Shown here: positions 15,953-24,723 of the stretch, piece by piece | How the letters are laid out: each line of letters opens with the position of its first letter | How positions within the stretch are numbered: the first letter of the stretch is position 1 | DNA from: Polaribacter sargassicola | GTDB taxonomy: Bacteria > Bacteroidota > Bacteroidia > Flavobacteriales > Flavobacteriaceae | Direction of reading: 5' to 3' | DNA length: 64,000 nt | Assembly (NCBI RefSeq): GCF_021991835.1 | Contig: NZ_JAHDAU010000006.1 | Location: forward strand, 219,056-283,055 | The notes under the pieces: generated by a model | Seen by the model: the letters and a program-made list of their open reading frames with translations, nothing else | Databases searched by the model: none | Told to the model about the DNA's origin: nothing | Program-made: the position numbers and the translations under genes

Positions 15953-18352
15953 TTAAAACTTAAACTCTAAAGTAATGTAATAATTTCTTGGTGACGATGG
16001 AATAATACCCGGTCCTGGATAACCTGTGGCTCTGCGTGTAAAATAACTATTATCTAACAGATTATTTACTCCTGTTTCTATCTTTAAAAACTTGTATTTA
16101 TAAGAAGCAGAAACATCTAAAATATCATACGCTGGTATTTCTCCAGTAACGCCGCTTATACTACCTCCTGTTGCGTTAGTTGCATCAGAAAATTGACGCG
16201 ATAAATAAGAATATTGAATGCTTGCTAAAAAGTCTTTATAACCAAAACGAGCTCCTGTTTTTATATTGATGTTTGGTATAAATTCAACCTGATTACCTAC
16301 TACTCCATTAATTTCTGACTTTGTATATTCTGATGTTATAAAAGAAGAATTAATAAAGTAATTTAATACATAATTAGAATTATTGATAAACAGTTTTTTT
16401 AGATTAAAATCAATCAAACTTTCTATTCCTAAAATTCTGGCATCACCAATATTATCTCTTTCTGCTTTACCGTCATCTCTTGTGTAAATATTAATTCTAT
16501 CATTATAAAACAAACCAAAAACATTGGCATCATAAGAAAAAAAGTTTTTATAATTTCCTCTAAAACCAGCATCAATAGTAAACCCTTTTTCATCTGTAAT
16601 ATCTGGTGAAATTTCAAAAGCAGGGTTTGCTGTACTTATATCAGAAAATGTTACAGAACGGTAATTTTGAGATATATTACCATAAAATTCTGTTGTTTTA
16701 TTTAATTTATAACTAGATCCTAAGCCTAATAAAACAAAAGTTCTTTCGTTAGTTTCTTCTTCATCTCTTAGGTTTTCATTAATTACATTTCCTGCAGCAT
16801 CGGTAACAATATCTTTTATAATTTCGTCTCTTTTTGTGTTGATGTACTCTAATCTAAAACCAGGTGTAATTGATAATTTATCATTTATATAAAAAATATT
16901 TTCACCAAATAAGCATGTATTTAAATTCGGGAATTTACTGTCAGACTGGTTTGCATAATCTGGATATTCATCTAAATACATATTAAAATCGGCATCAGAA
17001 CCATCAGAACCAGGACCTTGCATATTGGTGTTTTTTGCTTTGTAAAATTTTGTACCAATTAAAAAAGTAGACTTTTTATCAAAAATGGTATAATTATTTA
17101 CCAAACGAGACTCAAAACCAAAGTTTTTAAATGTACCTTTTATCAAATCTCTTTCTTCACCAGAATCAACTTGATTTACTCTATTGGTTCTAAAACCTAA
17201 TGCATCTCTAGAAGCATCTAATCCAAAGAAATTAAAAGAAAAATTGGTGTTATCAGAAAAAGCATGTTCCCATTTTAAATTATATAAAAACCATTCTACT
17301 TGAAACCAATTACGTGCTCTGTTACTTTGTAACGGCTCTTCGTTAAACATATCATCAGTTAAACCGCCTGCTTGTTGCGCTAAATATTTTAAACCTGTTA
17401 ACTCTAAAGACAACTTGCTTTTATTATTTATTTGATACCCTAAATGTGCAAATATGTTGGTAGATTCAAATTCAGAATTTGGTCTAAAACCGTCTCCTTT
17501 TTTATAATTGATGTAGGCATAATAACTAAACTTACCATACGTATTACTTAAACTTGTAAAATTTGTATACAAACCATAACTTCCCAAAGTATTTCTAAAA
17601 ACAATTTCTTGGTTTTTTGTTGGTTTTTTAGTGATAAAATTAACCAAACCTCCAAATTGCGTTCCGTATTGTAAAGAAGCAGCACCTCTAATTACTTGTA
17701 TTTCATCCAATCCTTCGGATGCGGGTGTATAATAACTTTCTGGATATCCTAAAACATCTGCACTAATATCGTATCCGTTTTGGCGAGTATTAAAATTAGC
17801 AGTTCTATTAGGATCTAAACCCCTACCGCCAATGTTTAATTGCAAACCTGCATCATCATTTTGATAAATATTTAAACCTGCAACTTGATTAAAAATTTGA
17901 CGCGCATTATTGGTAGATAAAGCTGCTGCGGACTGATTAACTAAAACCACTTCTGTTTTTTTACCCGCATAAATTGCAGTGCCTTCTACATCTTTAAGCC
18001 TTTTTAACTCAAAAACTTTACGTTTTCTAGATTTAATTTCAATTTCTGATAATTCTTCTGAGAAAGAATCTAATACAATTTTTATATCTGTGTAATTATC
18101 TACCTTTAAAACAACTCTTTTAACTTTATAATTATCCGCATAAAAAACTAAAGAAACCGTTTTAGTATTTATAGAAAAAGAAAATGCTCCCAAAGTATTT
18201 GTTTCTGCTAACAAACCACCAGATTCATTATAAATTTCTACTTTATTTAAAGTCTTGTTTTCATCAGAAACTACGGTTCCTGATACTTTATACTGACTGT
18301 AAATTGTAGTTTGTATTAGGGTAAAAACGATTAAAAAGAATCTAAATTTCAT
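15953..18352 (-). CDS. TonB-dependent outer-membrane receptor (FecA-like)
   Basis: A 799-aa outer-membrane active transporter. A signal peptide (residues 1-19) is followed by a carboxypeptidase-regulatory-like N-terminal domain (about 20-100: YKVSGTVVSDENKTLNKVEIYN), a plug domain (about 120-240: GLNIYQNDDAGLQLNIGGRGLDPN, IRGAASLQYGTQFGGLVNF) and a long beta-barrel ending in a terminal Phe (YYITLEFKF). The plug resembles ferric-citrate/siderophore receptors. It starts 4 bp after the HTTM gene and shares a cluster with imelysins, so ferric-chelate uptake is the best guess. The exact ligand is unknown. Confidence 0.9.
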   Translation of the reverse strand: MKFRFFLIVFTLIQTTIYSQYKVSGTVVSDENKTLNKVEIYNESGGLLAETNTLGAFSFSINTKTVSLVFYADNYKVKRVVLKVDNYTDIKIVLDSFSEELSEIEIKSRKRKVFELKRLKDVEGTAIYAGKKTEVVLVNQSAAALSTNNARQIFNQVAGLNIYQNDDAGLQLNIGGRGLDPNRTANFNTRQNGYDISADVLGYPESYYTPASEGLDEIQVIRGAASLQYGTQFGGLVNFITKKPTKNQEIVFRNTLGSYGLYTNFTSLSNTYGKFSYYAYINYKKGDGFRPNSEFESTNIFAHLGYQINNKSKLSLELTGLKYLAQQAGGLTDDMFNEEPLQSNRARNWFQVEWFLYNLKWEHAFSDNTNFSFNFFGLDASRDALGFRTNRVNQVDSGEERDLIKGTFKNFGFESRLVNNYTIFDKKSTFLIGTKFYKAKNTNMQGPGSDGSDADFNMYLDEYPDYANQSDSKFPNLNTCLFGENIFYINDKLSITPGFRLEYINTKRDEIIKDIVTDAAGNVINENLRDEEETNERTFVLLGLGSSYKLNKTTEFYGNISQNYRSVTFSDISTANPAFEISPDITDEKGFTIDAGFRGNYKNFFSYDANVFGLFYNDRINIYTRDDGKAERDNIGDARILGIESLIDFNLKKLFINNSNYVLNYFINSSFITSEYTKSEINGVVGNQVEFIPNINIKTGARFGYKDFLASIQYSYLSRQFSDATNATGGSISGVTGEIPAYDILDVSASYKYKFLKIETGVNNLLDNSYFTRRATGYPGPGIIPSSPRNYYITLEFKF

Positions 18353-18356
18353 ATAT

Positions 18357-19739
18357 CTATAGTCCTGTTATTTTTATGTTTGATGAAAACGGAATAATCC
18401 AATCTTTGTGTTTAAAGCTTTCTTTTTGTTGATATAAATCTACTTTTGAATCGATATATCTAGTACTTAAGCGTCCGTTTAAAGCCACGTAACTTTCTGC
18501 AAAAATAGCTATATTTTTATGTCCTTGGCTTTTAAAATGATCTCCTAAAAAATGTGCATATTCTAAAATAAAATCGGGCTGAAAACTCATTTGTTTTTCT
18601 TGAAATGTGGTTAAAAAATCTTTGTTATCCACCATAAAAAAACGCCCTGTTTTTGTGTCTACTACTTTAAAATTTGTCATTCCTGCTTTTTCCATTAGCA
18701 TTACTCGCCAAGAAAAACGATATCCTTCTTCTGTCCAAAATAATTCTCCCGGATATAATAAATATCTAAAAGGTAATACAAGCTGAATGATTAGAAATAG
18801 ACTTAAAAACGGAATAAATAATTTTCTCTTATTTGTTGAAAAATTATAATTATTAATTAATTTTAGATTTCTCGACTGCGCTCGAAATGACAATTTTGAC
18901 AAAAAATTTTTTATGAAATCAATAATTTTTTGATGAAATTTAGCATCAAAAAATATTAATGTAGAAACAATCATTATAAAAGGAAACATGCCAATTGGAA
19001 ATAAAACTCTAGTAAAAACATGAAAAATCACTACCAATACAAAAGCAAAAATTCTAGTTCTTTTGTACAATAACAAAAACGGAATAGACAAATCGTACAA
19101 CATTCCAGACCAACTCATGGCAAAATGAAACCATTCTTGTTGCATAAAGTTATTACCAATTAAAGGCAAATCGTATTTAGAAGGCAACCAAATTTTTAGC
19201 GGCATTGCTCTAAATAACCAATCGGAATTTAATTTTGCCAAACCAGCATAAAAATAGACAATACCCAAAAGTATTTTAATAATATCTATTGTCCATTTTG
19301 GTATGTTGATATATTTCTTTTTTTTAAATAAATTATCAATAGAAAAAGTAGCATTTGCAGGTAAAAAAATAAGTACAAAACTTATAATCGTTATAAAATA
19401 ATAATGATTTAAATAAGTAGTTTTATCCATTAATTCTATATAAGTAAAAGATAGAAAGAAGGTAATTATTGCCAGTCTATATTTATAACCAACAGCTATA
19501 AATAGTGCTGATAAACCACAAATAACAAATAATAAATAAGTGTAATTTCCTATTGGCTTTATCCAACTAAAACCATAATAAGAAAAAAACATTTTTGGTT
19601 CTAAGTACAGTTTTTCTATCCAACCGTTTGCCCAAAAACGGACAATGCTAGCAAACATCATTAAACCAAAAAACAAACGAAACACAGCCAAAGGAGCTGC
19701 GTTTGTTTGTTCTTTAAAATTGTACTTCAAAAATTTCAT
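18357..19739 (-). CDS. HTTM domain membrane protein (gamma-carboxylase-like)
   Basis: About 460 aa, an HTTM-family polytopic membrane protein related to the membrane part of vitamin-K-dependent gamma-glutamyl carboxylase. Several hydrophobic helices lie between residues 15 and 300, with the family-like segments LAVFRLFFGLMMFASIVRFW and NHYYFITIISFVLIFLP. The C-terminal 130 residues are soluble. The start is placed at the ATG at 19739; an upstream in-frame TTG is less likely. The gene is tightly coupled to the TonB receptor (4 bp). A REP-like sequence encoding SFRAQSRNL is embedded in frame at about 18868-18890. Function is unknown; context suggests iron uptake. Confidence 0.82.
   Translation of the reverse strand: MKFLKYNFKEQTNAAPLAVFRLFFGLMMFASIVRFWANGWIEKLYLEPKMFFSYYGFSWIKPIGNYTYLLFVICGLSALFIAVGYKYRLAIITFFLSFTYIELMDKTTYLNHYYFITIISFVLIFLPANATFSIDNLFKKKKYINIPKWTIDIIKILLGIVYFYAGLAKLNSDWLFRAMPLKIWLPSKYDLPLIGNNFMQQEWFHFAMSWSGMLYDLSIPFLLLYKRTRIFAFVLVVIFHVFTRVLFPIGMFPFIMIVSTLIFFDAKFHQKIIDFIKNFLSKLSFRAQSRNLKLINNYNFSTNKRKLFIPFLSLFLIIQLVLPFRYLLYPGELFWTEEGYRFSWRVMLMEKAGMTNFKVVDTKTGRFFMVDNKDFLTTFQEKQMSFQPDFILEYAHFLGDHFKSQGHKNIAIFAESYVALNGRLSTRYIDSKVDLYQQKESFKHKDWIIPFSSNIKITGL
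18866..18892 (-). repeat. REP-like palindromic element inside the HTTM gene
   Basis: The minus strand reads ATTTCGAGCGCAGTCGAGAAAT, an imperfect palindrome (TCGA...TCGA) with G+C far above its surroundings. It is translated as SFRAQSRNL in an otherwise Lys/Asn-rich linker. Such an element, giving the peptide FRAQSRNL, recurs in Bacteroidota genomes from what I know of them. Its multicopy nature here is not testable within the window. Confidence 0.6.
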
Positions 19740-19744
19740 CAAAA

Positions 19745-19785
19745 TAAAAAACCTAAGATTTTATCTATTAGTAAATTCTTAGGGT
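19745..19785 (-). terminator. Possible terminator/attenuator between imelysin-like and HTTM genes
   Basis: On the minus strand CCTAAGA and TCTTAGG pair across an 18-nt loop and are followed by TTTTTTATTTT. It could reduce read-through from the imelysin-like gene into HTTM and the receptor. Confidence 0.45.
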
Positions 19786-19803
19786 TTGATTTATACTAAT
19801 ATT

Positions 19804-20913
19804 TTAATCTCCATCTGCATCAACATAATCTACACTTATATTAAAAGCTTGTAGCATATCTACTTTTAGTAAAACTACTACTTTTTGTAATTCATCATAA
19901 GCTTTTAAAATAGCGATATCATTTGTATTAATTTGCTCGTAAAAATCTGAATTTAATGTGTTTATTTGAGTTCTTGCTACTTCTATTTGATTGATAATAC
20001 TTGTAGAAATATCTTCTCTTTCTATATCTATTAAGTAATCATCAAAACCAACACCAGCTGTTGATGAGTTATAATGATTTCCTTTAAACAAAGCCTCTAC
20101 AGCTACTAAAGCTTCTAAAGCTAATTCTTTAGAGTAAATTCTACTATAATATGCCTCTACTTTTTCTGGCAAAGCTGTTGATGAAAATACTCCTGCAGGA
20201 ATACCAAACTTATTGGCTCTCAATCCTTTTTCGTAATAATAAACGTAATCATTAACCAATATATTTACAGCACTTGTTGCTGTATTAGATGTACTTGAAA
20301 CAAACTCATTTCTATAACTAGACCAATCTATAAAAACTTGCTCTGTTAAGGTAGTCATTTGATTTAAAACATCAGTTAGGTAATTTTTGTAACCTTCAGA
20401 ATTTTCATCTGTTGTGTATTTTTCAATGATAGTAACATCTGAATCTGCAACACCATATAATAAATAATCTATGGCAGGAAAACCTTGTGCATCTTGGTTA
20501 TTTACACTAGTTAAATCATAAGAACCATTAGAAATGTTTGTTTCTACATCTAAAACGGTTAACGGATATACATTCATGTAAAATGAATATTGAATCTCTT
20601 CTGCTTTACCAAAGTTAAAAACTTCTAAATATTGCCAAGTTTTATATGCTACTAACCAAGAAGATCTTAAATTTTCTAAATTTGTTTGATTTGGAGTTTC
20701 CGTAAACGTTTCTCCAGCAGACTTTAAAGCTGTCATTTTTGTGCTAAAGTCTGTGTAGGCAGGAATAATAATATTGTCTGCAATATTGGTTAACATTGCA
20801 CCTCTATCAAAATTATCTACAACTATTTCTTCCTCTTCTTCTGATGTTGATGAACTACATGAAACAAAAATTGTTGCAACAAATATAAAAAGGATATGAA
20901 CTTTTTTAATCAT
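19804..20913 (-). CDS. Imelysin-like lipoprotein
   Basis: The start is taken at the ATG at 20913 because it gives a clean lipoprotein signal (MIKKVHILFIFVATIFVSC, Cys19); the frame extends 17 codons further upstream without a signal-like sequence. The mature protein, about 350 aa, begins with an acidic Ser/Glu linker and then imelysin-type helices. The motif region reads GFPAIDYLLYG, so both the His and Glu of GxHxxE are replaced. It shares a strand with HTTM and the TonB receptor and has its own -7 element upstream. A role in envelope iron handling is inferred from neighbours. Confidence 0.82.
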   Translation of the reverse strand: MIKKVHILFIFVATIFVSCSSSTSEEEEEIVVDNFDRGAMLTNIADNIIIPAYTDFSTKMTALKSAGETFTETPNQTNLENLRSSWLVAYKTWQYLEVFNFGKAEEIQYSFYMNVYPLTVLDVETNISNGSYDLTSVNNQDAQGFPAIDYLLYGVADSDVTIIEKYTTDENSEGYKNYLTDVLNQMTTLTEQVFIDWSSYRNEFVSSTSNTATSAVNILVNDYVYYYEKGLRANKFGIPAGVFSSTALPEKVEAYYSRIYSKELALEALVAVEALFKGNHYNSSTAGVGFDDYLIDIEREDISTSIINQIEVARTQINTLNSDFYEQINTNDIAILKAYDELQKVVVLLKVDMLQAFNISVDYVDADGD

Positions 20914-20941
20914 TTTATTCTTATTAAATCTAAATATATTG

Positions 20942-20949
20942 CAAAAATA
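20942..20949 (-). promoter_or_regulatory. -7 promoter element for the imelysin-HTTM-receptor unit
   Basis: The minus strand reads TATTTTTG (TAnnTTTG), about 29 bp before the start at 20913 and immediately after the hairpin at 20951-20980. Confidence 0.5.
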
Positions 20950-20950
20950 A

Positions 20951-20980
20951 GGAAAAGAAATCAATTGAGATTTCTTTTCC
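20951..20980 (-). terminator. Terminator of the DUF4856 gene
   Basis: GGAAAAGAAATC and GATTTCTTTTCC form a perfect 12-bp stem with a 6-nt loop. On the minus strand it is followed by TTATTTTT. It separates the DUF4856 gene from the imelysin-like gene. Confidence 0.8.
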
Positions 20981-21001
20981 GTTCTTATAAATTTTAGACT
21001 A

Positions 21002-22192
21002 TTAACTACCTGCTTGAGTAACAGTAAAGTTAAATTTAGATGCTATAGTATTAGAAATATCATCTAAAGTTGTAGATGTTACATCCCAAAAACCATTACC
21101 TGCTTGTAAAGTACTCATAAATCCATCTACTTCAGATTTTGTAAGATATGGCTCTGTAGAATTTGGTTTTCTTGTAAACTGTAAGCTATAAACAAAACCT
21201 AAACCTTCTGATAAGTCATGAAAAGCAGAAGCGTAATCTGAACCTAAATTTGCTTTACCTTGTTGTAAATAATACACAGCTCTTATACCAATAATTTCAG
21301 AAATTTTTTCTTTTATTATAGCTGCTTGCTCATCTCTTGTTGTATAATCTTTATTTACAATTGCAGCTCTACCTAATTTAAAAGCATCATAAATATCTGC
21401 AGCAATTCCTGTAAAATCTGCATCACCTTCTACTCTATCTAAATACTTGTTTAAAAAACTATCGGCACCTAAAACAGGTAATGTTACATCTGCTTCTAAG
21501 CCGTATAAATAACCAAAAGCTTCATCCCATTTATGCTCCATTGTAGTATAATTGTTATCGCCATCTAAAACATCTGCATCATTATTTGCTACGTTGTCTC
21601 CAGCATCTAAAACAGCTGGACTTAAATAATTGTTTAAGATTTGATCTACCATTAAACCACCAATAAGACCTTTGTTTATTACTTGGTTGTATTCTAATCC
21701 TTTTGCATTTACATATCTTGTAGATCCTCCACCTGCTTCTTGAATTTTACCTGCTGTACCAGAAACGGCATCTACATTCCAATTAGGATAAACTTCGCTT
21801 ACTTGTGCTGCTATCCACGAATCAAATTGAGATTTAATTAGAGATGCATCTGATGTGTTTGCAGAATAAAAATCTGTTGAAGCTGCTGTTTTACTTCTTA
21901 TACTTTTATCTGAAGCATTTAAATCTGCATCAGAAAAATTTGATTCTCCTTCAGAATGTGCAAATTTACCACTTAAAGAGGCTGTTGTTTGGGTATTATC
22001 TGAAAGTGCAGATACAAACTCCTCTCCCATTTCTATTCTTGTAGTTTGTCCTGAAAAACTTACAGTTGTTATACCATTTCTTTCAAATGTATAAGTTGAT
22101 GGTGCTACTGTTAATTGTGTATCGTCTTCATTGTTATTGTTACACGAAATTAAAACTGTTGCAATTGCTAATGATAAAATAATCTTCCTCAT
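21002..22192 (-). CDS. DUF4856 domain lipoprotein
   Basis: A 396-aa lipoprotein (signal ending VLISC, Cys17) of the DUF4856 family. It is recognised from the start of the mature protein (YTFERNGITTVSFSGQTTRIEM) and the helical region with GLIGGLMVDQILNNYL, MEHKWDEAFGYLYGL and YYLQQGKANL. Members are often found beside imelysin genes in Bacteroidota, as here. The fold is probably helical and the function unknown, likely linked to the iron-related cluster. It ends at a strong terminator, so it forms its own transcription unit. Confidence 0.82.
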   Translation of the reverse strand: MRKIILSLAIATVLISCNNNNEDDTQLTVAPSTYTFERNGITTVSFSGQTTRIEMGEEFVSALSDNTQTTASLSGKFAHSEGESNFSDADLNASDKSIRSKTAASTDFYSANTSDASLIKSQFDSWIAAQVSEVYPNWNVDAVSGTAGKIQEAGGGSTRYVNAKGLEYNQVINKGLIGGLMVDQILNNYLSPAVLDAGDNVANNDADVLDGDNNYTTMEHKWDEAFGYLYGLEADVTLPVLGADSFLNKYLDRVEGDADFTGIAADIYDAFKLGRAAIVNKDYTTRDEQAAIIKEKISEIIGIRAVYYLQQGKANLGSDYASAFHDLSEGLGFVYSLQFTRKPNSTEPYLTKSEVDGFMSTLQAGNGFWDVTSTTLDDISNTIASKFNFTVTQAGS

Positions 22193-22364
22193 CTTTTATT
22201 TAGATTAAATTTAAATACTGTTAATTTGATACAATATTACATCTCAGATTTTTTTTTAATCTCTTTATGCGATGAAATGACTTTTTAACAAGTTAAATTG
22301 TAATTTTTTATAAGTTGAAATGACTTGATTAGAAGATTTTAATCAAAAAAAGATAATTATAGGT

Positions 22365-23219
22365 TTAAAAAGTCTCTAAAGCTTTGTTATAAGCGCTTTC
22401 AAAACTCATAGGTCTAATATTTGTATCTACTTTTTTTGCAGTAAAATAACTTAATAGTTTTTCTGTTGGCATATTACCCGTTAACTCATCTTTTGCCATT
22501 GGGCAACCTCCATAACCTTTCATAGCTCCATCAAACCTATTACAACCAGCTTTAAACGCTGCATCAACTTTTTCGTGCCATTTGTTTGGTGTTGTATGTA
22601 AATGAGCACCAAACTCTATAGTTGGGTATTGTGTAATTAAATTGGAAAATAAATAATCTATAATTTTAGGTGTAGAGCTACCAATAGTATCAGAAAGTGA
22701 TAAAATTTCCACTCCCATTTTAGATAATTTTTCTGTCCACTCGCCTACTATTTCTACATTCCAAGGATCTCCATAAGGGTTTCCAAATCCCATAGATAAA
22801 TAAGCTACTACTTTTTTATTAGACTTGTAAGCTATGTTTAAAATTTCGTCTAAGGTTTCTATAGATTCTGAAATAGTTTTGTGAGTATTACGCATTTGAA
22901 AATTTTCTGAAATAGAAAAAGGATATCCTAAATAATCTATTTCTTCAAATTTAGATGCATCATTTGCTCCTCTTATATTTGCTATAATTGCTAATAATTT
23001 ACTAGTAGTTTTAGTTAAATCTAATTTTGATAAAACAGCGGCTGTATCTCTCATTTGAGGTATTGCTTTAGGAGAAACAAAACTTCCAAAATCTATAGTA
23101 TCAAAACCAACTTTTAATAAAGAATTTATGTACAATGCTTTTTGTTCTGTAGAAATAAAATGAGACTTTATTCCTTGCATTGCATCACGTGGACATTCTA
23201 TGATTTTAACTTTTTTCAT
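22365..23219 (-). CDS. Hydroxymethylglutaryl-CoA lyase-like enzyme
   Basis: A TIM-barrel enzyme of the HMG-CoA lyase/DRE metallolyase family, 284 aa. It should cleave HMG-CoA to acetyl-CoA and acetoacetate at the end of leucine degradation. The N-terminus IIECPRDAMQG holds the metal/catalytic Arg-Asp pair (the usual family form is ECPRDGLQ). The metal-binding HLH is in FGAHLHTT. The C-terminal signature region is GCNRFDGAMKGYGGCPMAKDELTGNMPTE, including the catalytic-loop Cys. The start is placed at the ATG at 23219; an in-frame TTG at 23228 is less likely. It diverges from an MFS transporter gene. Confidence 0.88.
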   Translation of the reverse strand: MKKVKIIECPRDAMQGIKSHFISTEQKALYINSLLKVGFDTIDFGSFVSPKAIPQMRDTAAVLSKLDLTKTTSKLLAIIANIRGANDASKFEEIDYLGYPFSISENFQMRNTHKTISESIETLDEILNIAYKSNKKVVAYLSMGFGNPYGDPWNVEIVGEWTEKLSKMGVEILSLSDTIGSSTPKIIDYLFSNLITQYPTIEFGAHLHTTPNKWHEKVDAAFKAGCNRFDGAMKGYGGCPMAKDELTGNMPTEKLLSYFTAKKVDTNIRPMSFESAYNKALETF

Positions 23220-23289
23220 TAAAACCAAAGATAAAAATTCTATTTACTTGGCAAAATTTTAAATTTATTATTATTACATTTATTCGTTT

Positions 23290-24462
23290 ATGAACAAACA
23301 AAAAATAATACTCCCTATTATAATTATCTCTCAATTCTGTTGTACCTCTTTGTGGTTTGCAAGTAATGGAGTAATGACAGATTTAGTAAATAGCTTTAAT
23401 TTAGAAAATTTTGCTTTAGGTTACCTTACTTCTGCAGTTCAGTTTGGCTTTATAATTGGCACTTTTGTTTTTGCCCTTTTTACTATTGCTGATAGGTTTT
23501 CTCCTTCTAAAATATTTTTTTTCTGTGCAGTTTTAGGCGCTTTTTTTAATCTACGTCTAATTTTTGAAAACCAAACTTTCTTTACTTTAATAGGTATGCG
23601 ATTTTTAACAGGATTTTTCTTAGCAGGAATTTATCCTGTAGGAATGAAAATTGCTACAGATTATTACCAAAAAGGATTAGGAAAATCTTTAGGTTATTTA
23701 GTAGGAGCTTTAGTTTTAGGTACAGCTTTACCACATCTTTTAAAAGATATGATGTCTGGTTACTCATGGAAAAACATCTTGATAGCAATTTCTATTTTAG
23801 CTTCTTTTGGTGGCCTAATTATGTTAATTTTTGTACCAAATGGTCCTTACAGAATGAAAAATACTAAATTAGATATTACTCTTTGTTTTTCTATTTTTAA
23901 AAACTTAAACTTTAGAAAAGCTGCATTTGGGTATTTTGGGCATATGTGGGAACTTTATACCTTTTGGGCATTTGTACCAATTCTTTTAAAAACATATAAC
24001 AACATACATACAGAATCTCAATTCAACATTCCGTTATTGTCTTTTTTTATTATTGCAATTGGTAGTTTATCTTGTGTTATTGGTGGTTATTTAGCCGAAA
24101 AATATGGCACTAAAAAAATTGCTTTTTTAGCGCTTTTATTGTCTTGTTTTTGTTGTTTAATTTCTCCTTTAGTATTTTATGTGAACAATAAAATGGTTTT
24201 TATAACATTTCTATTGCTATGGGGAATTTTTGTAATAGCAGATTCTCCTTTATTTTCTACTTTAGTGGCACAAAATGCACCTTCTAAAAGTAAAGGTACT
24301 GCTTTAACTATTGTAAACTGTATTGGTTATGCAATTACAATTATCAGTATTCAAATAATTAGTAATTTAACCAATTCTACAGACTCTAATTTAGTTTATT
24401 TAGTATTGGCTGTTGGCCCTATATTAGGTTTAATGGCTATGAGAAGTAAAAAGATTGCTTAA
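23290..24462 (+). CDS. MFS transporter
   Basis: A 390-aa inner-membrane protein with about twelve hydrophobic helices and the layout of a major facilitator superfamily permease. The first helix carries SQFCCTSLWFASNGVM; a second helix pair has VQFGFIIGTFVFALFTIADRFSP, close to MFS motif A. The substrate cannot be told. It is divergent from the HMG-CoA lyase gene (70 bp between starts) and converges on a small conserved gene 14 bp away, with no terminator in between. Confidence 0.85.
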   Translation: MNKQKIILPIIIISQFCCTSLWFASNGVMTDLVNSFNLENFALGYLTSAVQFGFIIGTFVFALFTIADRFSPSKIFFFCAVLGAFFNLRLIFENQTFFTLIGMRFLTGFFLAGIYPVGMKIATDYYQKGLGKSLGYLVGALVLGTALPHLLKDMMSGYSWKNILIAISILASFGGLIMLIFVPNGPYRMKNTKLDITLCFSIFKNLNFRKAAFGYFGHMWELYTFWAFVPILLKTYNNIHTESQFNIPLLSFFIIAIGSLSCVIGGYLAEKYGTKKIAFLALLLSCFCCLISPLVFYVNNKMVFITFLLLWGIFVIADSPLFSTLVAQNAPSKSKGTALTIVNCIGYAITIISIQIISNLTNSTDSNLVYLVLAVGPILGLMAMRSKKIA

Positions 24463-24476
24463 AATAGAAATAGAAA

Positions 24477-24701
24477 TTACTCGTATTTTTTCATTTCTTC
24501 ATCATAGAACTCGCCAGCTTTATCCATTAAATCTGCTAATTCTGTGGCAATATCTTCTTCATTTTCACCTGTTAAATCTTCAAACCACTCAATTTCATCA
24601 TCTTTTAAATTAATCATAAAACGTGGAAACTCTGTATGCAATACAAAAATATCTTCCGGAAAATTGCTGTTGTCTGCTAATAAAAATTTAGGTAAATTCA
24701 T
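24477..24701 (-). CDS. Small acidic conserved protein
   Basis: A 74-aa acidic cytosolic protein (many Asp/Glu, e.g. LKDDEIEWFEDLTGENEEDIATELADLMDKAGEFYDEEMKKYE). It has an N-terminal beta-like part (about 1-35) and a C-terminal helix. I do not recognise a named family. It ends 14 bp from the MFS stop and starts 22 bp after the MATE stop on the same strand, so it may be co-transcribed with the MATE gene. Base and codon use resemble its neighbours and the composition looks coding rather than random. Confidence 0.65.
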   Translation of the reverse strand: MNLPKFLLADNSNFPEDIFVLHTEFPRFMINLKDDEIEWFEDLTGENEEDIATELADLMDKAGEFYDEEMKKYE

Positions 24702-24723
24702 CCTGTTTATTTTTTGTTTTTTT

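Noticed and set aside
22193..22364. Regulatory region between DUF4856 and HMG-CoA lyase genes
   Set aside because: The 172 bp are A/T-rich with only approximate promoter matches; nothing specific can be supported.
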